NCBI RefSeq assembly: GCF_006538345.1
Contig: NZ_BJKL01000003.1
Span: forward strand, 186,001-250,000
Direction of reading: 5' to 3'
DNA from: Alteromonas sp. KUL49
GTDB lineage: Bacteria > Pseudomonadota > Gammaproteobacteria > Enterobacterales > Alteromonadaceae
Length of the DNA: 64,000 nt
A model generated the notes under the pieces. It was not told the origin of the DNA. It was given only the letters and a program-made list of their open reading frames with translations, and made no database searches. Below are positions 25,081 to 33,885 of this stretch, piece after piece. Within the stretch, counting starts at the first letter, position 1, and each line of letters starts with the position of its first letter. The position numbers and the translations under genes are program-made.

Positions 25081-26583
25081 ATGCGAGCAGTAAATAAAGT
25101 CGTTATTTTAGGAGGTGGCAGTGCTGGGTGGATGACTGCCGCAGCGCTAGCCACAGTGTTGAAGAACCAATACGCCGAAATCGTTCTTATTGAATCTCAG
25201 AGTATCGGCACCGTGTCGGTTGGCGAGGCCACTATTCCACAAATTGCACTGTTCAATAGTATTTTAGGCATTGATGAAAACGAATTTGTTCGTGAGACTC
25301 AAGCAACGTTTAAGTTAGGTATCGAATTCGCTAATTGGAAGCAAAAAGGGCATGCGTATATGCATCCCTTTGGCAGTTTCGGTACGGATATGGATGCCAT
25401 CCAATTTCACCACTATTGGTTGAAGATGTTTCAGCAAGGCCAAGCTCACGATCTCGATGCTTACTCTCTAGCAGCAGTTGCCGCTAAACAAGGCAAATTT
25501 ATGCGCCCTGAAAATCGGGGTAATTCGCCCTTATCGAAGATTGCATATGCCTTTCATTTCGATGCAACCCTTTACGCTAAATATTTAAGAAAGCTTGCAG
25601 AGGGCCGTGGTGTTAAACGCATTGAGGCCAAGATGGAAGATGTGTGTTTGCGTGATACTGACGGTTTTATTGATAGCTTGGTATTAGATAACGGCCAGAC
25701 TATCAGCGGTGACTTATTTATTGATTGTTCGGGTTTTAACGGCCTGCTTATAGATAAAACACTCAATGCAGGGTTTGAGGATTGGTCACAATGGCTACCA
25801 TGCGACAGTGCCGTGGCTATGCCATGCTTAGCAAAAAACAGCGTTTATCCATACACAGTGAGCACTGCTCAAGACGCCGGGTGGACGTGGCGTATTCCGC
25901 TTCAACATCGTATTGGCAATGGATACGTGTTCCCAAGTCAATTTGTCGATACTCAAAAGGCGGTTGATGTATTAACGCAGCAAATGGAGAACGAGCCGCT
26001 CAACGAGCCGAATATTCTCCGTTGGAAAACGGGGATGCGCAAAGAATTTTGGGTTAAAAACTGTGTTGCTATTGGCCTTTCCGCTGGATTTATCGAACCC
26101 CTGGAGTCTACTGGGCTACATCTCATTCAAGCAGGAATTGCAAAGTTACTAGGTATGTTCCCGCATCAAGGGTTTGAGCAAATTGATATAGATACCTACA
26201 ACCAACAGACTGCAGTAGAAATGGAGAGGATCCGAGACTTTATTATTTTGCACTATAAGGCAACCGACCGCGAGGATACTGAGTTTTGGCGATATTGCAA
26301 ACACATGACAATTCCAGAGTATTTACAGCAAAAAATTGATCTTTATAAAGCTAATGGCCGCATTTATCGACAAGACGTTGAACTATTCAATGAGACCTCC
26401 TGGTTAGCGGTAATGCATGGGCAAGGCATCATGCCTAAAGGCTACCACCCGCTGGTTGATACTTTACCTGAGGCCGAAATACATTCTAGGTTAGAGCATA
26501 TCAAGCAAGTGATTGATAATTCAGCAAATGTAATGCCGAGTCAGGCTGCTTTTATTGACAAGTACTGCAAAGCGAGTGGGTAG
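25081..26583 (+). CDS. Flavin-dependent tryptophan-halogenase-family protein 2
   Basis: A 500-residue halogenase-family protein with GGGSAGW (11-17), SVGEATIP, the putative catalytic lysine Lys78 (TFKLGIEFANW) and WTWRIP. It is similar to halogenase 1 along its whole length (for example IGLSAGFIEPLESTGLHLIQA against IGLSSGFLEPLESTSIYLIQA), so a tandem duplication is likely. It starts 26 nt after the degenerate copy. The substrate is unknown; free tryptophan is only one option for receptor-linked members. Confidence 0.91.
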   Translation: MRAVNKVVILGGGSAGWMTAAALATVLKNQYAEIVLIESQSIGTVSVGEATIPQIALFNSILGIDENEFVRETQATFKLGIEFANWKQKGHAYMHPFGSFGTDMDAIQFHHYWLKMFQQGQAHDLDAYSLAAVAAKQGKFMRPENRGNSPLSKIAYAFHFDATLYAKYLRKLAEGRGVKRIEAKMEDVCLRDTDGFIDSLVLDNGQTISGDLFIDCSGFNGLLIDKTLNAGFEDWSQWLPCDSAVAMPCLAKNSVYPYTVSTAQDAGWTWRIPLQHRIGNGYVFPSQFVDTQKAVDVLTQQMENEPLNEPNILRWKTGMRKEFWVKNCVAIGLSAGFIEPLESTGLHLIQAGIAKLLGMFPHQGFEQIDIDTYNQQTAVEMERIRDFIILHYKATDREDTEFWRYCKHMTIPEYLQQKIDLYKANGRIYRQDVELFNETSWLAVMHGQGIMPKGYHPLVDTLPEAEIHSRLEHIKQVIDNSANVMPSQAAFIDKYCKASG

Positions 26584-26711
26584 GGTTGGTCGATGGTAAT
26601 GGCGCCGAATTTGTCTTACTGATAACCGATTTCGGGCTAGGGTAAATCTTTGATTGTGCGTTAAGTTTACAAACTGATAACAAATCCAAGTGACAGGCAA
26701 AAGAGGACAAT

Positions 26712-27569
26712 ATGGCTAAACGAAGGGGTATACTAACCACAATTAAGGCACTAAGTGCGTGCCTTGTTCTTTCATCTATGGCTCAAGCTCAAGAGCTTGG
26801 CGTACAACTCTACAGTCTGCGCCACCAAATGGCAGAGAGCGTTCCCGATTCAATTGCGCAACTCAGTGAGTGGGGCATTCATGCAGTAGAGGGTGGTGGG
26901 AATTTGTATGGTCATTCTGTGAGTGATTTTAAAGCTATTCTCGACAAGAACCACATTCAGATTGTTAGTGTTGATACCAATTATGAAGAAGTGAGAGATA
27001 ACCCCATAGCTATAGCGTACAAAGCACAGTTTTACGGCGCCAGATTCGCTACGTTTTATTGGATCCCACACAATGGTGAATTCACAATAGAGCACGCAAA
27101 AGAAGCGGTGGACATCATGAACAAAGCTGGGGCTCTGCTTAACGAGAACGGAATTACACTTCAGTATCATCCACACGGCTACGAATTTGGTGCTTATGGA
27201 GACGGTACGATTTTGGACTACATGCTAGAAAACGTTGAAAATGCCAAGTTTCAAATGGATGTGTTCTGGGTAAAACACGGTGGGCAAGATCCCGTAGCCA
27301 TGCTCAATAAATATCCGGGTAAATTTACCTCGCTTCATATTAAAGACCGAGCCCACGGTACACAAAATACGTTAGACGGCAAAGCCGATCCAGAGACCAA
27401 CGTAGTGCTCGGGCAAGGGGATATTGGTATTCCCGAGGTACTTGCCACTGCCCGTCAGCACGGTCTTGCGTATTACTTCATCGAAGATGAGTCTTCGAGA
27501 GTGTTAGAGCAAATTCCGGAAAGTATGAAATTTTTTATGGAATTGAATGGTCAAAATATTCCTAACTAG
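26712..27569 (+). CDS. Exported TIM-barrel sugar isomerase/epimerase-like protein
   Basis: A 285-residue xylose-isomerase-like (AP endonuclease 2 fold) TIM barrel with a signal peptide (residues 1-26, ending SMAQAQ). Motifs seen are LGVQLYSLRHQM, the metal-ligand-type segments QYHPHGYEFG, FQMDVFWVKHGGQDP and LHIKDR, and the late Glu in YYFIEDESS. Such barrels often sit with GMC dehydrogenase pairs and act on 3-keto-glycosides (lyase, isomerase or C-deglycosylase steps). A periplasmic location matches a Tat-exported dehydrogenase. The exact reaction is not deducible. It is the last gene before a terminator. Confidence 0.85.
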   Translation: MAKRRGILTTIKALSACLVLSSMAQAQELGVQLYSLRHQMAESVPDSIAQLSEWGIHAVEGGGNLYGHSVSDFKAILDKNHIQIVSVDTNYEEVRDNPIAIAYKAQFYGARFATFYWIPHNGEFTIEHAKEAVDIMNKAGALLNENGITLQYHPHGYEFGAYGDGTILDYMLENVENAKFQMDVFWVKHGGQDPVAMLNKYPGKFTSLHIKDRAHGTQNTLDGKADPETNVVLGQGDIGIPEVLATARQHGLAYYFIEDESSRVLEQIPESMKFFMELNGQNIPN

Positions 27570-27596
27570 AGTAATCACTAGTATCTGGACCCGAAA

Positions 27597-27628
27597 TGCG
27601 AAACATCGAGTTTCGCAGTTTTTTTTAT
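27597..27628 (+). terminator. Rho-independent terminator closing the halogenase/dehydrogenase cluster
   Basis: TGCGAAAC (27597-27604) pairs with GTTTCGCA (27610-27617) around a 5-nt loop, followed by a run of T's. Confidence 0.9.
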
Positions 27629-27717
27629 CTTACTTTTATGCATAGCCTAGACTGTTACCTAGAAGTAACACTTGTATGGTTTTATTGCGGGGATAGAAAG
27701 CATCTACTGGAGGAATA

Positions 27718-29817
27718 ATGAAGTCGTTGCGTACACTACACTTGTCTGAGGGAAGCCCCGAACAGAAAAGAAATGAACTTCGTGAGTATTTTTTGGATTC
27801 TTTTGACACTTACGAGTCACTTTTCAGCGTGCTAAATCACAACGACGCATTCTACCAAAGGCCCGAAAAGCTCCGTCATCCGCTGATTTTCTATTTTGGT
27901 CATACAGCCACCTTTTTCGTAAACAAGCTCATGTTGGCTAAAACCATTTCAACGCGCATCAATCCGAAGTTTGAAGCTTTATTTGCTGTGGGTGTCGATG
28001 AAATGAGTTGGGACGACTTAAACGAGCGAAATTATGATTGGCCCAATGTTGAGGAAGTGTGGGCGTACCGCAATACGGTAAGGGATTTGGTGTTATCGCT
28101 CATTGAAACTCTACCGGTATCATTACCCATAACCTGGGAAAATGTGTTTTGGCCCATCGTGATGGGTATTGAACATGAGCGCATTCACCTAGAAACCTCT
28201 TCTGTTTTGATTCGACAGTTAGATTTAAAATGGGTGAACCCAAGCGAAGATTGGCCAGTGTGCACAGTATCTGGCCCCACACCGGCTAACCGCTTTAAGC
28301 CAGTGCCATATGGTGCGGTAAAAAGAGACAAACCTCTCGATGATAGCTACTACGGATGGGATAACGAATACGGTTTCCACTCGGCAGAAGTTGATCGCTT
28401 CGAAATGACTCAGCAGTTAGTCAGCAACGGTGAATTTCTTAATTTTGTGAAGGATGGTGGGTATTATACCGATAAGTACTGGGAAGATGAAGGCAATCAA
28501 TGGCGCACCTACACCAAAGCTGAACACCCCACCTTTTGGCGAAAAACTGAGGGCGGTTACGTTTACCGCAGTATGCTTGAAGAGCTTGCGTTACCCTTGG
28601 ATTGGCCCGTTGATGTTAACTATCATGAGGCCAAAGCCTACTGTAATTACATGAGTGAAAAACTCGGTGAGAGCGTTAGGCTACCAACCGAAGACGAATG
28701 GTCTCGTATGGTTGATTATAGCGGTTTCAAAGGCCGTCTGTTTGAAGAGGGTCTTAATATAGGGCTTGGTAAATACGCATCAAGTGAGCCCGTAATCAAT
28801 AATAAGCAAGGAGAGTTCTTCGATATTGCCGGCAATGTATGGCAATGGACTGAAACGCCCATTTATCCCTTTGACGGCTTTAAAGTTCACCCCTTATACG
28901 ACGACTTTACAACGCCCACTTACGACAACAAACACAATTTGATCAAAGGTGGCAGCTGGATCTCTACGGGCAACGAGGCTAGTAAAGACAGTCGCTATGC
29001 TTTTAGACGTCACTTTTTTCAACATGCAGGATTTAGAATGGTGAAATCAGACACTAAAATTACCGTCACAGATTTCGATTACGAAAGTGATACGCAAGTG
29101 TCCCAATACTGTGCGTTTCATTATGGCGCCAATCGATTAGGCGTAGAAAACTTTGCCAAAGCCAGCGCTGAATACTGTATTGCACAAAACCACGGGAAAT
29201 CTTTTGGTCGCGCATTAGACTTAGGTTGCGCCGTCGGCCGCGCGAGTTTTGAACTTGCAAAGGTATTTGACCACGTTGACGGCATTGATTTTTCTGCACG
29301 ATTCATAAAAACCGCTATATCCATGCAGGAACGTGGCGAAGTGCGCTATAACACGATCACTGAAGGCGAACTAACTCACTTCAACGTTAACAAAGCCTCT
29401 GATTTAGGGCTTGTTGACGTGCTCAGCAAAGTGAATTTTCATCAAGGGGATGCGGGAAACTTAAAACCGCAGTTTGATAACTACGACCTAATATTCATGG
29501 GTAACCTCGTGGACCGGCTATCAAACCCTGCCGAAGTGATAAAAGAAGTGATTAAAAGGGTCAATGTTGGTGGACTGCTTATTATCGCTTCACCGTTCAC
29601 GTGGCTTGAGGAATACACTCCCCGAGAAAACTGGTTGGGCGGCTACAAGGATGACTCTGGCGAGACCCTGTCGAGTACGCAGGCGTTAATTGATACCCTG
29701 GCAAATAGTGCTGAACTAGTGAGTGAACCTCAAGAAATCCCCTTTGTTATCGCGGAAACTCAGCGAAAACATCAATACACCTTCTCTCAATTTAATGTGT
29801 TCAAGCGAATTTTGTAA
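27718..29817 (+). CDS. ovoA: 5-histidylcysteine sulfoxide synthase / 4-mercaptohistidine N1-methyltransferase OvoA
   Basis: A 699-residue three-module enzyme of ovothiol biosynthesis: DinB-like iron-ligand domain (about 1-175; HTATFF and IEHERIHLE supply His ligands), formylglycine-generating-enzyme-like sulfoxide synthase domain (about 200-445; VRLPTEDEWSRM, FDIAGNVWQWTE, RHHFFQHAGFRMV-type ending) and a C-terminal SAM methyltransferase (about 480-699; ALDLGCAVGRASFELAK). It joins cysteine to histidine with O2 and then methylates the imidazole; OvoB-type C-S cleavage would be encoded elsewhere. Length and fusion match OvoA rather than EgtB. GGAGG precedes the ATG, and it is a single-gene unit. 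Confidence 0.94.
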   Translation: MKSLRTLHLSEGSPEQKRNELREYFLDSFDTYESLFSVLNHNDAFYQRPEKLRHPLIFYFGHTATFFVNKLMLAKTISTRINPKFEALFAVGVDEMSWDDLNERNYDWPNVEEVWAYRNTVRDLVLSLIETLPVSLPITWENVFWPIVMGIEHERIHLETSSVLIRQLDLKWVNPSEDWPVCTVSGPTPANRFKPVPYGAVKRDKPLDDSYYGWDNEYGFHSAEVDRFEMTQQLVSNGEFLNFVKDGGYYTDKYWEDEGNQWRTYTKAEHPTFWRKTEGGYVYRSMLEELALPLDWPVDVNYHEAKAYCNYMSEKLGESVRLPTEDEWSRMVDYSGFKGRLFEEGLNIGLGKYASSEPVINNKQGEFFDIAGNVWQWTETPIYPFDGFKVHPLYDDFTTPTYDNKHNLIKGGSWISTGNEASKDSRYAFRRHFFQHAGFRMVKSDTKITVTDFDYESDTQVSQYCAFHYGANRLGVENFAKASAEYCIAQNHGKSFGRALDLGCAVGRASFELAKVFDHVDGIDFSARFIKTAISMQERGEVRYNTITEGELTHFNVNKASDLGLVDVLSKVNFHQGDAGNLKPQFDNYDLIFMGNLVDRLSNPAEVIKEVIKRVNVGGLLIIASPFTWLEEYTPRENWLGGYKDDSGETLSSTQALIDTLANSAELVSEPQEIPFVIAETQRKHQYTFSQFNVFKRIL

Positions 29818-30039
29818 CAATCTATTCAATTAAACGACTCCCTTCTTGCTGAAAATGCTTAAATTATAAACGTTTACATGCTCAGGAGAGGGGATTCACC
29901 CCCTAAATACGCTAAATAAATATCCACGAACAAAACATCACTTCACGAAAATGAACAGCGTGGTATGATGTTCATCACCAAACAACAATTACTACTAAGA
30001 AAAGTAAGCGTTTGGCTAATGTAGTGAGTGGGAAACGCC

Positions 30040-30683
30040 GTGATAAAAATAATCCTAGCAGATGACCATGATTTGGTTAGGGGTGGCATACGTCGGATAT
30101 TAGAAGACGTGAGTGATTTTAAGGTGATTGACGAAGCCAAAAATGGTGAAGACGCAGTCAAACTTTGTCGCAAAAATGCTCCCGATGTTGTGTTAATGGA
30201 TGTCAATATGCCAGGGATTGGTGGTTTAGAAGCAACCAAAAAATTCTTCGCATGTCTGAAAATACACGCGTTATATGTTTCTCTGCGCATAAAGAAAATC
30301 CAATTCCGTCGCAAGTGATGAGTGCGGGAGCTTATGGGTTTCTAACTAAAGATGCAGAGCCAGATGAAGTTATACGTGCGATTTATAAAGTGCACTCTGG
30401 ACAGAAATATCTCGATAACGATATTGCTCATAGTATTGCTATAGGTGCACTTAGCCCTTCCGAAGAGAGCCCCTTTAACGATCTGTCAACTCGAGAGCTA
30501 AACATAGCCTTGCAGTTATCTCGCGGAAAACGCGTGCCTGATATAGCGTCTGAGCTAAATATCAACGCTAAAACAGTCAACACTTATCGTTACCGTATGT
30601 TCAAGAAGCTGCAAGTGGAAAATGACGTAGAACTGACTCACCTTGCGTTGCGATACAAGTTGATAGACGCCAACGTTCTGTAA
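30040..30683 (+). pseudogene. uvrY: Frameshifted uvrY/gacA response regulator
   Basis: This is a GacA/UvrY-family regulator in two frames. The first frame (GTG at 30040 or 30028) encodes IKIILADDHDLVRGG through VVLMDVNMPGIGGLEATKK. The second frame continues with ILRMSENTRVICFSAHKE, FLTKDAEPDE and a LuxR-type HTH (LSTRELNIALQLSRGKRV, NINAKTVNTYRYRM). The switch falls in a run of six A's at about 30238-30243, where one more A restores a full-length regulator of about 214 residues. All key residues are otherwise kept. It could be an assembly error, a recent mutation, or -1 slippage on the A run. Its stop overlaps the uvrC start (TAATG), the normal uvrY-uvrC arrangement. Confidence 0.88.
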
Positions 30684-32503
30684 TGGCCGATACTTTTGAC
30701 TCTGCTGCCTTTCTAAAGAATCTAACCCATCAGCCTGGTGTGTACCGAATGTACAACCAGGCGAAAGAAGTTATTTACGTAGGAAAGGCGAAAAACCTCA
30801 AGAAACGCGTCTCGAGTTACTTTCGTAAAACCGTAGATAATGCCAAAACTCAATCTTTGGTAGCGCAAATAGCGTCTATGGACGTCACTGTAGTCAACAG
30901 TGAGACCGAAGCCTTTCTCTTAGAAAACAATTTCATCAAAAAATACCGTCCGCGATACAACGTGTTGCTTCGTGATGACAAGTCTTATCCGTTTATTTTG
31001 CTGTCGAATCACAAACATCCGCGACTCGCATTTCATCGAGGCAGTAAACACAAAGAAGGTGAAGTCTTTGGGCCTTACCCAAATTCATGGGCGGTGAGAG
31101 AGAGCTTACGCTCGATGAATCGTATTTTTCCAGTTCGTCAGTGTGAAGACACGGAATATCGCGCCCGCAGCCGCCCTTGCTTGCAATATCAAATGCAGCG
31201 TTGCAGTGCGCCCTGTGTAGAAGGCTATGTGACGGATGAGGAATATCAAGAACAAGTGAATTTGGCCCGATTGTTTTTAAAGGGTAAAAACTCTCAGGTC
31301 ATCGGCAGTTTGGTTGCCAAAATGGAAAAAGCCAGTGAATCACTGAACTTTGAAGCGGCGGCTCGGTATCGCGATCAAATCAGCGCACTGCGCAAGGTTC
31401 AAGAGCGCCAGTGGGTCGAGGGTAACCAGAATGAAATGGATGTATTCGGCTTCGCAATGAAAGGCAATATGGCATGTGTGCATGTGATGTTCATTCGTCA
31501 AAGCCAACTGTTGGGCAGCAAAGCCTTCTTCCCTAAAATTCCAGCCAATGAAGAATCTGCAGCGATTTTCGAAGCGTTTCTTTTGCAATTTTACCTTGCC
31601 GGTAACAAAACTATTCCCAAGCAGATCGTGTTGCCGATGGAAGTAGATGATGAATCAGGTATCAAGACCGTCCTCAGTGGCGAAGCCGGCTATCAAGTGT
31701 CGTTCTTCAAAGGGGCGCGGGAAGAAAAGCGTCACTACCTCAAATTAGCCAATGACAATGCGCTTACTGCGATTGAAGCTAAGTTTATCGAGCAAAAATC
31801 CGTACACAGTCGGTTTATTGCCCTCGAAACTAATCTAGAGCTAGAGACTCCAATCGCTAGAATGGAGTGTTTTGATATTAGTCACACGGCAGGGCAACAA
31901 ACCGTGGCGTCGTGTGTGGTATTCAATCGTGATGGTCCCCATAAAGCCAGTTATCGTCGATACAATATTGAAGGGATCACACCCGGTGATGATTATGCTG
32001 CCATGGCTCAAGCGTTAAAACGTAGATATAAATCGGTAAAAGATGCCGAGAACATTCCCGACATTTTAGTCATTGACGGCGGTAAAGGGCAGTTGGCTCA
32101 GGCAGAGGCCTTTTTCGAAGACTGGCCATTAGATAAAACACCTATGCTCTTGGGTGTTGCCAAAGGAACGACCCGTAAAGCTGGCCTTGAAACTATTTTC
32201 CTTGCCGGAAATTACGAAACTGTGCCGATGGAATCAAACGATCCTGGCTTGCACCTGATTCAACATATTCGAGACGAATCACACCGATTTGCCATCGCAG
32301 GGCACAGAAATAGACGTCAAAAGGTGAAGAATACGTCTACGTTAGAAAGCATTCCGGGTATTGGTGCCAAGCGACGACAAAGTCTGCTGAAATACATGGG
32401 TGGATTACAAGGTTTGAAAGAGGCAAGCAAAGACGAAATTGCCAAAGTGCCTGGTATTAGCGAAGAGTTGGCAGATACGATATACACCTACTTGCATCAC
32501 TAG
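30683..32503 (+). CDS. uvrC: Excinuclease ABC subunit C
   Basis: A 606-residue UvrC, the dual-incision nuclease of nucleotide excision repair. It has an N-terminal GIY-YIG domain (PGVYRMYNQAKEVIYVGKAKNLKK), a Cys cluster (CLQYQMQRCSAPC), a UVR motif binding UvrB (NFEAAARYRDQISALRK), the RNase H-like 5' nuclease domain (MECFDISH, VIDGGKGQL, H in LHLIQHIRDE) and C-terminal helix-hairpin-helix motifs (IPGIGAKRRQSLL, VPGISEELADTIY). Length is normal. It is coupled to the uvrY remnant by TAATG and followed by pgsA, as in E. coli. Confidence 0.97.
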   Translation: MADTFDSAAFLKNLTHQPGVYRMYNQAKEVIYVGKAKNLKKRVSSYFRKTVDNAKTQSLVAQIASMDVTVVNSETEAFLLENNFIKKYRPRYNVLLRDDKSYPFILLSNHKHPRLAFHRGSKHKEGEVFGPYPNSWAVRESLRSMNRIFPVRQCEDTEYRARSRPCLQYQMQRCSAPCVEGYVTDEEYQEQVNLARLFLKGKNSQVIGSLVAKMEKASESLNFEAAARYRDQISALRKVQERQWVEGNQNEMDVFGFAMKGNMACVHVMFIRQSQLLGSKAFFPKIPANEESAAIFEAFLLQFYLAGNKTIPKQIVLPMEVDDESGIKTVLSGEAGYQVSFFKGAREEKRHYLKLANDNALTAIEAKFIEQKSVHSRFIALETNLELETPIARMECFDISHTAGQQTVASCVVFNRDGPHKASYRRYNIEGITPGDDYAAMAQALKRRYKSVKDAENIPDILVIDGGKGQLAQAEAFFEDWPLDKTPMLLGVAKGTTRKAGLETIFLAGNYETVPMESNDPGLHLIQHIRDESHRFAIAGHRNRRQKVKNTSTLESIPGIGAKRRQSLLKYMGGLQGLKEASKDEIAKVPGISEELADTIYTYLHH

Positions 32504-32633
32504 TGTGATTCACAGAAGGATTTTTAAGAAATAAATGTTACAGTAGCCAAAGGCAACGCAAGTTTAGTTTTCGATAATATAAAGACGTTGCAAAGATATC
32601 AGCGCTTTTTATACCTCACAACGAGAAGTAGTA

Positions 32634-33200
32634 ATGTGGACAATTCCTAACGTAATCACCCTGTTTCGGGTGCTTTTAATTCCTGTATTTGTAGTTATCT
32701 ATTTTTTAGATTGGCGTTGGGCACATGAAGTAGGGGCTTTAATTTTTTGGTTGGCAGCTATCACCGATTGGTTTGATGGCTACTTGGCGCGCAAACTTCA
32801 ACAATCAACGCCATTTGGCGCGTTCTTAGATCCAGTAGCAGACAAACTCATCGTGGCAGCAGCGTTACTTATGATCACACACAGTTATGCCACGCTATGG
32901 ATAACCATTCCCGCTGTTATTCTATTAATTCGCGAAATATACGTCTCGGCCTTACGAGAATGGATGGGGCAACGAGGAGTGCGCGAAGCCGTGAAGGTGT
33001 CGTTTATCGGAAAGGCAAAAACCACTGCGCAAATGTTAGCATTAATTGGTTTACTTTCCGGATTAGAAACCTTTATGGGCGTGACTATTTACTGGGTCAC
33101 CCTTGGTTATGTGCTACTTTACCTAGCTGCCGTGTTGTCTTTGTGGTCGATGATTCAGTACAGTATTGCCGCTTGGCCACACTTAAAGGGTGATAAATAA
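32634..33200 (+). CDS. pgsA: CDP-diacylglycerol--glycerol-3-phosphate 3-phosphatidyltransferase
   Basis: A 188-residue inner-membrane enzyme that makes phosphatidylglycerol phosphate. The CDP-alcohol phosphotransferase motif D-G-x2-A-R-x8-G-x3-D-x3-D is intact (DGYLARKLQQSTPFGAFLDP followed by VADK). Four to five membrane segments are visible. Its place between uvrC and the Gly/Cys/Leu tRNA genes is the classical gammaproteobacterial order. Confidence 0.96.
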   Translation: MWTIPNVITLFRVLLIPVFVVIYFLDWRWAHEVGALIFWLAAITDWFDGYLARKLQQSTPFGAFLDPVADKLIVAAALLMITHSYATLWITIPAVILLIREIYVSALREWMGQRGVREAVKVSFIGKAKTTAQMLALIGLLSGLETFMGVTIYWVTLGYVLLYLAAVLSLWSMIQYSIAAWPHLKGDK

Positions 33201-33283
33201 ACACTGCTTTGATCGCTATATGGACAATCTGAATAAAATTCCTGCAAACGATACAAAAATAAGAATTTACTGGGATTTACGTA

Positions 33284-33311
33284 TTGACAGTTTGTCCGTT
33301 GAAGGTAGAAT
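33284..33311 (+). promoter_or_regulatory. Stable-RNA promoter of the tRNA-Gly/Cys/Leu operon
   Basis: A perfect -35 TTGACA (33284-33289), a 16-nt spacer and -10 TAGAAT (33306-33311), followed by a GC-rich discriminator (GCACCCC) of the type that confers stringent control. Confidence 0.8.
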
Positions 33312-33372
33312 GCACCCCACATTTCGAGACGGCAACAGCAAAAACGAAATGTAGCAGTAACTTAAATTGAAT

Positions 33373-33448
<76 letters not shown>

Positions 33449-33454
33449 ATTTAT

Positions 33455-33528
33455 GGCGGAATGGCAGAATGGCTATGCAGCGGATTGCAAATCCGTGGAT
33501 CTCGGTTCGACTCCGGGTTCCGCCTCCA
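33455..33528 (+). tRNA. tRNA-Cys(GCA)
   Basis: 74 nt with encoded CCA. The acceptor stem GGCGGAA pairs with TTCCGCC, and the anticodon loop TTGCAAA carries GCA. Six nt separate it from tRNA-Gly. Confidence 0.97.
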
Positions 33529-33593
33529 CTTCAAGCTACGCCAAGTAGCTAGCAGGAACCAACCTGTACCAACTGCACACGCAGTACCCCAAT

Positions 33594-33680
33594 GCCCGGG
33601 TGGTGAAATTGGTAGACACAAGGGATTTAAAATCCCTCGCTGGTAACAGCGTGCCGGTTCAAGTCCGGCCCCGGGCACCA
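33594..33680 (+). tRNA. tRNA-Leu(UAA)
   Basis: An 87-nt class II tRNA with encoded CCA. The acceptor stem GCCCGGG pairs with CCCGGGC. The anticodon loop TTTAAAA carries TAA, and the variable arm is long. Its 3' end is followed by AT-rich DNA and an orphan gene. Confidence 0.97.
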
Positions 33681-33885
33681 TTTTCAAATTCGATCTTTAT
33701 CAGCTTTTATTCTCGATATTCAAGACTCGTTGTTTATTCATAATTTATTATTTATAACATTGGATTGTTTCGTACGTTCATCTTGAATACTCTCCCAAAA
33801 CAAATAAAAATATCGCATATAGAACTGTTCATTAACGAAGAGAAAAGGCAGACTTTAAATTTGCATAAATAGGAAGAGAAACGAC

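Noticed and set aside
29880..29905. GGGG/CCCC hairpin with GGA motifs upstream of uvrY, considered as a CsrA-binding small RNA or terminator
   Set aside because: The stem is only about 5 bp, there is no T run, and no repeated GGA hairpins as in CsrB/CsrC.
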